The notes under the pieces: generated by a model
Seen by the model: the letters and a program-made list of their open reading frames with translations, nothing else
Databases searched by the model: none
Told to the model about the DNA's origin: nothing
From: Candidatus Heimdallarchaeota archaeon
GTDB taxonomy: Archaea; Asgardarchaeota; Heimdallarchaeia; Heimdallarchaeales; Kariarchaeaceae
NCBI GenBank assembly: GCA_026702845.1
Contig: JADCLS010000018.1
Coordinates: forward strand, 1-64,000
Reading direction: 5' to 3'
Length of the DNA: 64,000 nt
Shown here: positions 35,064 to 44,756 of the stretch, in pieces
Position numbering within the stretch: position 1 is the first letter of the stretch
Layout: every line of letters starts with the position of its first letter
Program-made: the position numbers and the translations under genes

Positions 35064-37901
35064 TTATTTCTTCTTTGTAGTTTTCTGGGTAGTTGATGTT
35101 TTTCCTGTAGCTTTCTTACCCTTGGGATTACGTTTTACCGTTTTCTTTGCAACAGCAGTGGATACTTTCTTCAATCGTTTTCTCTGCCAAATACCCAAAC
35201 CTGCAAAAATCGTCACAATACCTATGAAATAGGGTAGGTTTTCTGCAATCACAGGTTCTTCAAATACATCTGCGATCGCATCCCAATCAAATCCATCATC
35301 TGTTGCTGTTTCTGGTGGATTCAACACTATAACTGATATTTCAAATGTGATGGATTGAAGAAATTCATCAACCACAACCACATCAAGTGTATATTCACCT
35401 ATTTCGAGAAAATCTAGATCGATAGATACTCTATCATCAGGTTCCCAAGTACTGACAAGATGGGGTTGACCATCTACTGAGAGCGTGAAATTACCACCAT
35501 TGACACTATCAACTGTAAAATTCAGGTAATTACCAACCCCTTTGATAATGGTCATATCCTCTGGTTCTTCTGAGAAACTCAATTCTACAGGATTTACCAC
35601 CTTTATCCAAGTATTATGAACGGCCATGTTGTTGACAGTGTCTCTGAAAACAATGGTCACATTCCACATTCCAAGTGTGAAATCAGTAATATCTAGAACC
35701 ACGGCAGTATTGTTCACCCAAATCCCTGATTGAATTTCAGTTGTATTCCTGTAGATGGAGTAATCCAAACAATTAATGTCGATCGCAATCCAGCTAATCT
35801 CTTTTTCTACATCTTTGGCTTTGGTCAAGTCTTTTGGTGAAGATATTATTTTAGGAATGGTTGTTTCGATAACATTGATGATCACGATATCTGTGGTGTT
35901 AAAGCCCGAAATCTCAGTCAATACAATTTTCACAATGTACTCACCCAGAGTAACATTTTCCAGGATAAAGGATATTGATTCTCCTGAGGTCCAGTTACCT
36001 GTTGAATAAAATTGATTATTCACGAAGAAGGTGTAGGCTTTAGTGGAATTAGCAGGATTGGTTATACCCGTCCAAGTGATGGGAGTGAAGTTCGTTGATA
36101 TATCATAATTGATATCATCAGGTCGGGTGAGGCTGACAAGTGTCGATGTCACACTATCAATGATATTATTGGTCAGGGTTATATCGCTAACATCGTTATC
36201 CAAGTATATCCAATTACTAATTGATGAGATTGTGTTGGTTGTGACTTCAATAGCTGTAGAACTGATAAGATACAATCCATAGGCATCTATGATGTCAACG
36301 GAATCTAGTATAGAATGATAATTTGTACTGAAACTAGTGAGAGTATTATTTTCAACTATTATTGTCTGTGAGTTTTCAAAATACATACCCACCACAGATT
36401 GTTGATCGGAAACCAATGTTGTTCCCTGATTTTCGATCATGTTGATTTCAGTTGAATCAATGAAGAAATAGGCATAAAGATCATGTATTGTAGTGACTGA
36501 ATTCACTATTGTTGTCGTGATGTAAATACCATCAACATTGTTAATAAGTATTCCATAGGTTGGAAAACTGCTGGATTGGGCAATAATATTCTTCACCTCA
36601 GTAGAGGAAATCTCGATATCATTGGAATTACTCACTGCAATTGCCGTAGTCAAAGATGATGTCTGAATACCATCAATTACGATATCTTCCAGATCAATGC
36701 TTCCTAACGCATTATCAATTTTAAGGCCGGTGAACTGAGTTGAGATTACTGATGTTATTGAGATATCATTCAAGGAGATATTTTCAACAGAATCTACGCT
36801 AATTCCTCTCAGATACTTGACTTCTATGGAAGTGAATGAAACAGCAGTAAGGGTGAGATTTGTTGATGTACTGATACCCATGATATAGGCATTAGCCTCA
36901 CTATCGACATAACTGATAGCTGATTCTGATAAACTGATATTATGAGAATTAGTGATGATAGCTCCATATATTGCATGTTCATCTGCAAAATCAAAAGTAG
37001 TGGCAAGAGAATATAGGTAATTAAAATTAAATTTGAATAAAGTTGCATTTGTTACTTGATCCAGCTGGTAAGCATGAATTTGACCTGTTGTGGCATGTAA
37101 ATGATAGGTATAGGAATTACTGATGGTTAAGTTCTCTATCTGGCTAAACTGATAAGCATTAATTACAGGAGCCTGTACATCAATAATGTTAGTGTTATCG
37201 ATGTAAATATTATCAGTATTGGTGAACTTGAAACCGTTATAGGTTGAGTTGGATTGTAAGGTGGCAAGATCATTATCGAGAACACTGAATAGAATGCTCA
37301 CATCATCAGAATTGCGAATATCTACTGCAGTACTTGTATATCCAGTTGGAGCATAGATTTTCTGGATTGTGGAGTACTGAATGGTGAGATATGTACAATC
37401 CTCAATTAGTACAGCAGTATAATCAGCAGTATGTGATCCACCTAGTATATTAAAATCATTGATGGTGATATTAGTTGAAGTAGTCACATGCAGTGCGTAG
37501 GAATTGCGATGATCAACCAGAGTCACATTATCAAAGAATATATTTTCACAATTTATAATATTAATGTATGAGATGATGAATCCAGAATCTGGAGAATAAT
37601 AATCCTCATATGTTGCATTAACCTGATCCTCAATGATCAGTGGAATGGGAACATCAGCGTCAAGGCCCAGATCATCCAATTCCATACTGATTTGGGTTAC
37701 TATTGAGGATAGTGAGATCCGTATATTTGGATCCTGATCAGCAATATGTATGGAAGGATGTAGTGAATCATAATGCACCTTGATGCCATCTATATCCATA
37801 ATAATTGATTTTTGAGGAGGAATGATGGAATCGGTGTGTGATGTAAGAACAATACCTGAAACAAGCAAACTAATAATTACTATAAGGGTGGATATTTTCA
37901 T
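35064..37901 (-). CDS. Exported parallel beta-helix protein with Ig-like domains and Lys-rich tail
   Basis: A 945-residue surface protein. It opens with a signal peptide (MKISTLIVIISLLVSGIVLTS). Residues about 110-590 are right-handed beta-helix repeats of the NosD/pectate-lyase type, with recurring short units such as NITINDFNILGG, DVSILFSVLDN and ENISLNDISITS. Three Ig-like or cadherin-like domains span about 600-880 (the second begins SSPKDLTKAKDVEKEISW, the third EEPEDMTIIKGVGNY). A membrane helix at about 893-912 precedes a cytosolic tail made mostly of Lys, Thr and Arg (GKKATGKTSTTQKTTKKK). It is a relative of the protein at 60653-62251, which has the same order. It lacks the PGF-type signal, so it is held by an ordinary membrane anchor. 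It diverges from the giant operon at 38205. Confidence 0.87.
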   Translation of the reverse strand: MKISTLIVIISLLVSGIVLTSHTDSIIPPQKSIIMDIDGIKVHYDSLHPSIHIADQDPNIRISLSSIVTQISMELDDLGLDADVPIPLIIEDQVNATYEDYYSPDSGFIISYINIINCENIFFDNVTLVDHRNSYALHVTTSTNITINDFNILGGSHTADYTAVLIEDCTYLTIQYSTIQKIYAPTGYTSTAVDIRNSDDVSILFSVLDNDLATLQSNSTYNGFKFTNTDNIYIDNTNIIDVQAPVINAYQFSQIENLTISNSYTYHLHATTGQIHAYQLDQVTNATLFKFNFNYLYSLATTFDFADEHAIYGAIITNSHNISLSESAISYVDSEANAYIMGISTSTNLTLTAVSFTSIEVKYLRGISVDSVENISLNDISITSVISTQFTGLKIDNALGSIDLEDIVIDGIQTSSLTTAIAVSNSNDIEISSTEVKNIIAQSSSFPTYGILINNVDGIYITTTIVNSVTTIHDLYAYFFIDSTEINMIENQGTTLVSDQQSVVGMYFENSQTIIVENNTLTSFSTNYHSILDSVDIIDAYGLYLISSTAIEVTTNTISSISNWIYLDNDVSDITLTNNIIDSVTSTLVSLTRPDDINYDISTNFTPITWTGITNPANSTKAYTFFVNNQFYSTGNWTSGESISFILENVTLGEYIVKIVLTEISGFNTTDIVIINVIETTIPKIISSPKDLTKAKDVEKEISWIAIDINCLDYSIYRNTTEIQSGIWVNNTAVVLDITDFTLGMWNVTIVFRDTVNNMAVHNTWIKVVNPVELSFSEEPEDMTIIKGVGNYLNFTVDSVNGGNFTLSVDGQPHLVSTWEPDDRVSIDLDFLEIGEYTLDVVVVDEFLQSITFEISVIVLNPPETATDDGFDWDAIADVFEEPVIAENLPYFIGIVTIFAGLGIWQRKRLKKVSTAVAKKTVKRNPKGKKATGKTSTTQKTTKKK

Positions 37902-38204
37902 GTATAATACAACTTGAATTTGAGGTAAAGGTGATTCTTTTAAGGATATCTAGAAATGAATCTTTAGAATGTTGGAAAATTATGCTCTTTACATCAATTC
38001 TTTTGAATTTCCCATTTAATTGACATTCTGATATTGCTGGTCGCAAATTCTCTAACATTCACAATTACTTTATTTTAAGTATCGAAATATCATTTTATAA
38101 AGCTCATGGAAAAAAATACTCAAATAATATGGAACTTTGTTTTCCCTTCAAACATACTTTATAACCGTAAGCGTTCTGATACACTCAATCACTGGTTTTT
38201 CTCC
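37902..38204. promoter_or_regulatory. Divergent promoter region between two surface-protein units
   Basis: The gap separates the beta-helix gene (minus) from the giant operon (plus). Two TATA-like stretches face the operon: TTTTATAAAG near 38091-38100 and CTTTATAACC near 38157-38166. The second would give a leader of about 18 bases for the ATG at 38205. No strong TATA box at the usual leaderless distance was seen for the minus gene. No small gene is evident. Confidence 0.45.
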
Positions 38205-41200
38205 ATGAAATCACTTACAAATAGAATAGCAATAATACTTGTATTTTTGGTGCTGTTAAATCCAATCACCAATGCCCAGATGGCTGCCATTCAACTCGAT
38301 ACTCAGAGCAGGCAGACTTCAATACCCAGAATAGATCAGGATAGCAATTATCCTGGCTATTTTCTTGATAAAAAGATAGCGATTATCTATACAACCTCCA
38401 ATGATGCAATATTTGAGACTGCAATCAGAGTTTATCACTCTGCTGAGATGATATATCATAATATCGAGATGATTGAAGTAGATACTTGGGATGAATTAGA
38501 ATTCTACACCCGGTCTGAAGCCTATTTCATCAAACTTTATTTTATCGAGGGAACGCTTGATGGCTTGAAAATAGATGGGGTCCATGAGTGGAAAGAATTT
38601 GCAGATCTGGTAAAATATGCACACGGAGATCATATTCTAGGTTCTGGTTCCACCAATCTACTGCTACCACTGGTGAATGATAGCCAGCGAGTACATGTGG
38701 AGGGATCTGATATTATCGATTCCGAGCTATCGTATTTCTATAACCTATGGGAGATAGGAGAAGTACTTGCTGTAGTACCCGAGAGCAGATACCGAGATGC
38801 TGCTGATGATTTCAGAATACTGGGAATTGAGTATTTCTCAAGAAATATGAACTCACTGATCAATGCACAGATCACACCTGAATCTCCCCTTGGCGAGGAG
38901 GATACCCTGGCCAAGGAACGGGCGTTTGATGAGCACCTAGAGGCTATGAAGGATGTGTACCAAGTATTACCTAATGGAGAAAAGCGAAGATTAGATGATA
39001 TTTCAACGCCTGTACCACAAACCAGCCTCATGTTCCAATCTCAAATTGATGCCATGAAACAACGGGCAGCCCTGGGGTTAGATGATGTGCAGCTGGATGA
39101 GTTGGATTTCTCCATTGCAGATATTCCACTATTCTCCGGTCTTGAAGGTCCCTCTGCATCTATAATTGACACTTTACTGGAGATCCTCATCAAACTTGGA
39201 GGATCCAAGCTGGGATTATCACCAGAAACAGCAAATGAAGTTGTCAATATTATCAAAACGCTGGTGGAGATACTATCCAGCAGTGGAGGAGATGGTAAGG
39301 AATCGTTGAAGGATCTGCTTGTTTCAGTAACAGCCAATGCACCGATACCAGAGAAATTCAAGGGATTCATCCCCATGATTGTTGATTCCTTCTATCTATT
39401 GCGTGGAGAGACCCAGGATGTGGTGGATTTTGGATCATCAGCAATTTCAGGAATATTTGGCCTGGCTTCAGGAGCATTCAATTCATCAACCATGGATTCC
39501 ATTTTGGGAGTATTGCAAACAGTACTGCTCAATGGTGTGGAACTTGCAGGTCGAATAGATACTGCCAAATCCGAGAAGGAGGCAAATGGAGAATCATTTG
39601 AGCTAATCTCCGAGATTCAGGGTTTCTTCATGGAGAAGATACTTAATTTCTCAACCATTGAGTTTCTTACAGAGTTACTGGCCGATAGATTCCCCAATGT
39701 ATCCATTGCAACTGAAGCAGGTGAGATTCTTGGCATTGTCATTCCTCTGATCAAAGCATTTGTCACAAGAGATTATGATCCTCTATTTGCGGTGATCCCC
39801 GATACTATTGCATATATAGTTGAGAAAATCGCAGCTAATACTAATTTTGGCTTTATCAGCTTTTCATCGGAGATGAAATCAGGCTTGGAGACACTGGCAA
39901 GGATGTTCCAGACCTCCATTCTGCTATACAATGAATTCAGCAATGCTGAGGGAGATCTACTGGGTCTACTGGTGGGTGATTCTAGTACTCCTAGCAGTGA
40001 GATCATTAGAGATCTGCTGGCTAAATTGATCGAGAGTGCATCTGGTTTTCTTGGAATTTCCGGAGGATTAAGTCTAGATCAGATAACCAATGTGGCCTCT
40101 GACCTCTTCAGCACCATGCAACAGGCAGTTACTGATGGTGTGAGTACATTTGATGCCCTCAGAGATTTATTGAATAATGTATTGAATACTCTGTCCATTG
40201 CTGATGCCAATGCACAGGATCTACTGGCAAGTATCATGGCTATATTTGGTAGTATCATGAGTGGGGATATTACCAATCCCACCATAACTGACCTATTAGC
40301 CATCGTTGGTGACATCATTCAATATGCCTATGAAAATTCTAATATGAGCACTGGTAGCTCTGAATTGATCAACTCCATTATCTCCCAATTCTCAACCGTT
40401 GTTGAGACTGTATTCGGTATTCTTGCCATTACTAAGACTGGAGGGGCTGCACAGATGCTATTTGCTACAGCTGAGGAAGTCGATGAAAATGGAGAACTTA
40501 GCTCAGAGGGTAAGAATAGAATATTTGATATGGTGACCAACTCTACCAAGAATCTAATCATTGGATTCTTGAGTAATTATCTGAGTGAAGAGACGATTTC
40601 TATTATCTCTACATTCTCGGATCTATTTCTAAACTTGATAATATCCATTACCTCAGGTGATGGCCAGGCAATCAAGAATATATTCCAGAGCTTGTTACTG
40701 CAGGCAATCAATATCTTCATTTCCAAGACTCTTGGAATTGATGGTTCTATTGCCAGCAAAATTATACTCAATCTATTTGGTGGATTACTTTCAGGCAAAA
40801 CCCTTGGAGATACTGTATCAGATTCTGTTACCAAAGAAGAGGTACAGATCCTTGCAGGACAGGCATTAGATGCCAGAAATGCATCTTCCACTACCAAGAC
40901 TCTGGCCAGTGTGGGTATAAGCCTATTTTTTGGGCTCAAGGATATGTTCACCAATACCCTGGATTTCATCTATCAACAATTGATAGCTGTACTCACACAG
41001 TTCCTCACCGATCTTATTGGTAAATTAACCACCAAGCTGAGTGATTCACTCAATAACATACCCATATTACAGGTGGCTGGTAGCTTACCCTTCAAGGGTG
41101 CCAGTTTTGTAGGCCTCGAGATGACATACGATCTCAATATTGCACCTAATCTCATCTGGGATAACAAAGCATTTGTGGAGTGGATGCTCAATATCATCTT

Positions 41201-44200
41201 CAAAGGAGCAACTGATTTTGAATTGGATGTGGGTGGTTTCTTCCAGAAATTACTTTCATTCCTTTCTATAACACCGATATTCTCTGCATCACTCTCGGTA
41301 TCCAGCATGTCTAGTGGTAAGGGAGGGCTGTTCTCCGCATTACTGGGATCGCTAGGGGCGGATCTATCCATACAAGGGGAGGTGCATTTCATCTTGCAAC
41401 TACTCTCCTTCAAAGCGGGGGCATTTGATACCTCGGGCTTTGTAAAACTACGAGAATGGGGATTATCCATTACTATTACTATCTCAAGGGATTTCACATT
41501 ATTCGATGTGGTAACCGCGGGAGCTGGGGGAGGAGCATTGAACAAGGCAGCCAAGTATATAGGGTTGCAAACGATCACCCTTACGGTGTTTCTATCGTTT
41601 GGCTTTGAGATCATACAGATCATGAGCCATGATGGAGGACCTGCACAGGGAACATTGACATTGGCAATGACACTAGGGGCTAGTATTTACATCGGGATAT
41701 CACTGGCGATAGTGGGCCTGGGAATACGAGCAGGAATTGATATCACGCTGACATTTATACAGGATCTCACAGGGGCAGGATTCAAGATAACACTTGATAT
41801 ACTGTTCTGGTGTGAGGTAATATTGGAATTCTTATTCTGGGACTGGTCGGCTAGATTTGAATTCAGACCTCCAGGTTCACCATATGATCTTACTCCGAAG
41901 AATGCTGCAGAGCTCAAGGAAAATGCATTTGGTTATGATGGAGATGGAGATGGACTGGCTGATAGCATAGAGGATCTAGATCCCAGTGTTAGTGCGAGTT
42001 CGCCAGATACAGACGGAGATGGCCTTAATGATAAATTTGAATTAAAAGTATCCAAGACTGACCCCAGTTTGAGAGATACTGATGCCGATGGCCTTAGTGA
42101 TTTCCTGGAATGGATGATCTACAAGACTAATGTACACCTGCCTGATACAGACTTTGATGGCCTCACTGATAGTGAGGAGGTGGCACTTTACGGAACCAAT
42201 CCCCTATCATTCGATACCGATGCAGATGGGCTAACTGATTACTATGAGGTAACTACTGCCTGGAACATCACAGGAATAACTCCAAGTGTCTTTGGAATAG
42301 TCATAGGGAAGGATCAATTTGATGATCATACTGATCCAACAAATCCTGATACTGATGGAGATGGACTCCTAGACGGTGATGAGGGAGAATTCGGCAACTA
42401 TTTTGGTGACCCTGATAACTATCCAGAGACTTCACCAGATCCCTTACTTCTTTTCAATGGAGGATACACCCACCCACTGGATAATGATACTGATGATGAT
42501 TCTTACGCCCAATACTACACCGGAGAGATTGCCGGAATGGGGCCAACTCGTGTCTTCCTGCGTGATATGACAGATGGTGTGGAGATCGCTGGTATCACTG
42601 CTACAACAATTGAAATCGATGAAGACGGGATCAGGGAGTATGTCACCAAGACATTCTTCACCAATCCAACCAACCCGGACAGCGATGGAGATACCGTTAC
42701 TGGCAATCCCCGTACTAAGATACTTGGTGCGTTTCTGAATTCTGATGGCTATGAACTGGCACTGGATCCTGCATCAGATCCGTTAAATGCGGATAGTGAT
42801 GGAGATGGCCTCCTAGATGGCCTAGAGGGCACCTTAAAATTCGATCGTAATGCCACCACGGATAAACTCAATCCTGATAGTGATGGAGATGGTCTGGCAG
42901 ATGGTCTTGAATACACTCTGGGAAGCAATCCAGGAGATCCTGACACTGACGGTGATCTAGTGCTTGATGGTGATGAATTCTTCATCTATAATACCAATCC
43001 ATTCCTTCCGGATACTGATTTCGATGGAGTGAGTGATGGTTGGGAGCTATTCTTCAGCCACTCATCTCCACACTCGCGAGATAGTGATGGTGATGCATTA
43101 TCAGATTATGAAGAGATCTATATCTATGGAACAAACCCCATGGATGAGGATTCTGATAATGATAATTTAACTGATAGAGATGAGGTATTGGAATTTGGTA
43201 CAGATGCTAATAATGCAGATTCCGACGAGGATGGCCTGAGAGATGGTCCTGAGATTATGGTTTATCGTACAGATCCTAATAATCCCGATTCTGATGGAGA
43301 TTCCATTCTCTGGCTCAATGAATTTGGGGAACCCACCTTCCTCTGGACAGATGGAATGGAGGTTGCCTATGGATCAGATCCATTAAGTATGGATTCTGAT
43401 AATGATGGACTTAAAGACAGCTGGGAATTATACTTGGCAACAGGTAATATTCCTGGCTTCCGCAATATTGCCCTTGATGTGCTGAATAATGATACCGATG
43501 GAGATGGCATGAGAGATGGCCAGGAAGTGTATGTCAATATGACACGCAGCCTGATCTATCCCTATGTGGCATTCTATCTCGTCTATCCTTATCAAAGCTC
43601 TCCAGTGCTTGAGGATACAGATGGTGATGGTCTGGATGATAAGTATGAGGTGGATAATAATATCGCCTGTAACTCTACAGATGCTGATGGTGATGGATTA
43701 AATGATTTTGATGAGCTGTTTGTTCATCTCACCTCACCTACCAACCCTGACACGGATGGAGATGGAATAAATGATAATGATGAGGTGACTGCAGCTCTGG
43801 GTGAGAATGCAGGATTGACACTGAGTAGTCTCTATGCACCTAATTATGCCACCAGTGCCACAGATCCTGATTCTGATAAAGATGGCTGGCCAGATGGTCT
43901 TGAAGTCAATGGAACCGATGGTAATGGCCTTTATAATCCTTATGTGGCTGACGTGAATGAGAATGGTATACCTGATGGTTATGAGCGTGATTATGATTAT
44001 GATGGCATATCAGATGGCGATGAGTACTATACTTACAACACATATGGTGATATTCATGGTGGTTTTCTTGATTATCGCAATCCGGATAGTGATTCTGATG
44101 GATTGATAGATTCGGATGAAATTCTGGAGTATAATACCATGCCATTTAACCCAGATACCGATTTTGATACCTATACTGATAGCCTGGAGCTATTTGTGGG

Positions 44201-44756
44201 TACGGATCCGCTGGTATTCAATACACGTGATGAATTCCTGGCAGCATTTCAGCTGCTCAAAAGTCCCGTATTCATCACCAGTCCTGAGCATGGCAAGACA
44301 TATACGGATAATACCTTGAATGTGGAGATTGAATCAGCTGTGAAGTTGAGAAATGCCACTTTCAGGTATAGGATATATGATGAGAACTCCAATACCACAC
44401 TCAGCTGGTCTGAATTCATGGATCTTGAAAAAGATTTCAATGTGGAATTTGGTACCCAGAAATGGAGTTCTGATACAATAGAATTTGATAATGGCACGAC
44501 TTACATCCTTGAGGTCTATGCCATCATGGATAATTATACCTATCCCACGGGTAATGTGGCTCTGGAAGGTGCAGAAATTAGATTAATTTCCATCTTCTCG
44601 ATCAATAAAACTCTGTGGTTCGGAGTGGAACCTAAATTCTACTTCATTGGTGGTGGAGCACTGGTTGGTGGCATAATGCTACTGGTCATGATGAGAAAAG
44701 GGGTACCTAGTAAATTCAGGAACCCCTTCAAAAATAAAGGGAGGAATGCGAAATGA
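38205..44756 (+). CDS. Giant surface protein with about 25 thrombospondin type 3 calcium repeats
   Basis: A 2,183-residue protein. The ATG at 38205 starts the signal peptide (MKSLTNRIAIILVFLVLLNPITNAQ); the frame also opens at 38106, but that would bury the signal. Residues about 35-320 are mixed alpha/beta. Residues about 330-1000 are repetitive amphipathic helices rich in Ile, Leu, Ser and Gly (LLAKLIESASGFLGISGG type). About 1000-1235 are hydrophobic and beta-like. From about 1243 to 2002 there are roughly 25 TSP3-type loops, DxDxDGxxDxxE, such as DTDGDGLNDKFEL and DSDNDGLKDSWEL, each a calcium site. An Ig-like domain (about 2020-2140), a membrane helix (about 2145-2165) and a Lys/Arg tail end it. 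Calcium would stiffen the repeat array into a stalk. It overlaps the next gene by ATGA, so the two proteins probably act together. Confidence 0.9.
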   Translation: MKSLTNRIAIILVFLVLLNPITNAQMAAIQLDTQSRQTSIPRIDQDSNYPGYFLDKKIAIIYTTSNDAIFETAIRVYHSAEMIYHNIEMIEVDTWDELEFYTRSEAYFIKLYFIEGTLDGLKIDGVHEWKEFADLVKYAHGDHILGSGSTNLLLPLVNDSQRVHVEGSDIIDSELSYFYNLWEIGEVLAVVPESRYRDAADDFRILGIEYFSRNMNSLINAQITPESPLGEEDTLAKERAFDEHLEAMKDVYQVLPNGEKRRLDDISTPVPQTSLMFQSQIDAMKQRAALGLDDVQLDELDFSIADIPLFSGLEGPSASIIDTLLEILIKLGGSKLGLSPETANEVVNIIKTLVEILSSSGGDGKESLKDLLVSVTANAPIPEKFKGFIPMIVDSFYLLRGETQDVVDFGSSAISGIFGLASGAFNSSTMDSILGVLQTVLLNGVELAGRIDTAKSEKEANGESFELISEIQGFFMEKILNFSTIEFLTELLADRFPNVSIATEAGEILGIVIPLIKAFVTRDYDPLFAVIPDTIAYIVEKIAANTNFGFISFSSEMKSGLETLARMFQTSILLYNEFSNAEGDLLGLLVGDSSTPSSEIIRDLLAKLIESASGFLGISGGLSLDQITNVASDLFSTMQQAVTDGVSTFDALRDLLNNVLNTLSIADANAQDLLASIMAIFGSIMSGDITNPTITDLLAIVGDIIQYAYENSNMSTGSSELINSIISQFSTVVETVFGILAITKTGGAAQMLFATAEEVDENGELSSEGKNRIFDMVTNSTKNLIIGFLSNYLSEETISIISTFSDLFLNLIISITSGDGQAIKNIFQSLLLQAINIFISKTLGIDGSIASKIILNLFGGLLSGKTLGDTVSDSVTKEEVQILAGQALDARNASSTTKTLASVGISLFFGLKDMFTNTLDFIYQQLIAVLTQFLTDLIGKLTTKLSDSLNNIPILQVAGSLPFKGASFVGLEMTYDLNIAPNLIWDNKAFVEWMLNIIFKGATDFELDVGGFFQKLLSFLSITPIFSASLSVSSMSSGKGGLFSALLGSLGADLSIQGEVHFILQLLSFKAGAFDTSGFVKLREWGLSITITISRDFTLFDVVTAGAGGGALNKAAKYIGLQTITLTVFLSFGFEIIQIMSHDGGPAQGTLTLAMTLGASIYIGISLAIVGLGIRAGIDITLTFIQDLTGAGFKITLDILFWCEVILEFLFWDWSARFEFRPPGSPYDLTPKNAAELKENAFGYDGDGDGLADSIEDLDPSVSASSPDTDGDGLNDKFELKVSKTDPSLRDTDADGLSDFLEWMIYKTNVHLPDTDFDGLTDSEEVALYGTNPLSFDTDADGLTDYYEVTTAWNITGITPSVFGIVIGKDQFDDHTDPTNPDTDGDGLLDGDEGEFGNYFGDPDNYPETSPDPLLLFNGGYTHPLDNDTDDDSYAQYYTGEIAGMGPTRVFLRDMTDGVEIAGITATTIEIDEDGIREYVTKTFFTNPTNPDSDGDTVTGNPRTKILGAFLNSDGYELALDPASDPLNADSDGDGLLDGLEGTLKFDRNATTDKLNPDSDGDGLADGLEYTLGSNPGDPDTDGDLVLDGDEFFIYNTNPFLPDTDFDGVSDGWELFFSHSSPHSRDSDGDALSDYEEIYIYGTNPMDEDSDNDNLTDRDEVLEFGTDANNADSDEDGLRDGPEIMVYRTDPNNPDSDGDSILWLNEFGEPTFLWTDGMEVAYGSDPLSMDSDNDGLKDSWELYLATGNIPGFRNIALDVLNNDTDGDGMRDGQEVYVNMTRSLIYPYVAFYLVYPYQSSPVLEDTDGDGLDDKYEVDNNIACNSTDADGDGLNDFDELFVHLTSPTNPDTDGDGINDNDEVTAALGENAGLTLSSLYAPNYATSATDPDSDKDGWPDGLEVNGTDGNGLYNPYVADVNENGIPDGYERDYDYDGISDGDEYYTYNTYGDIHGGFLDYRNPDSDSDGLIDSDEILEYNTMPFNPDTDFDTYTDSLELFVGTDPLVFNTRDEFLAAFQLLKSPVFITSPEHGKTYTDNTLNVEIESAVKLRNATFRYRIYDENSNTTLSWSEFMDLEKDFNVEFGTQKWSSDTIEFDNGTTYILEVYAIMDNYTYPTGNVALEGAEIRLISIFSINKTLWFGVEPKFYFIGGGALVGGIMLLVMMRKGVPSKFRNPFKNKGRNAK
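44739..44744 (+). promoter_or_regulatory. Shine-Dalgarno site for the second giant of the operon
   Basis: GGGAGG, 8 bases before the ATG at 44753, inside the end of the upstream gene. Confidence 0.7.

Noticed and set aside
38106..38204. 33-residue extension of the TSP3 giant
   Set aside because: It would place charged residues before the signal peptide, and the TATA-like box at 38091-38100 is too close to that ATG. The start at 38205 is more likely.
40973..41623. 216-codon frame on the minus strand inside the TSP3 giant
   Set aside because: It is fully antisense to an intact, clearly coding frame. The composition looks like a mirror of the helical region and there is no start signal.
41930..44210. 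TSP3 array as a CRISPR or DNA tandem repeat
   Set aside because: The periodicity is in the protein (DxDxDG loops) with variable unit length and poor DNA identity. There are no spacer-like units.
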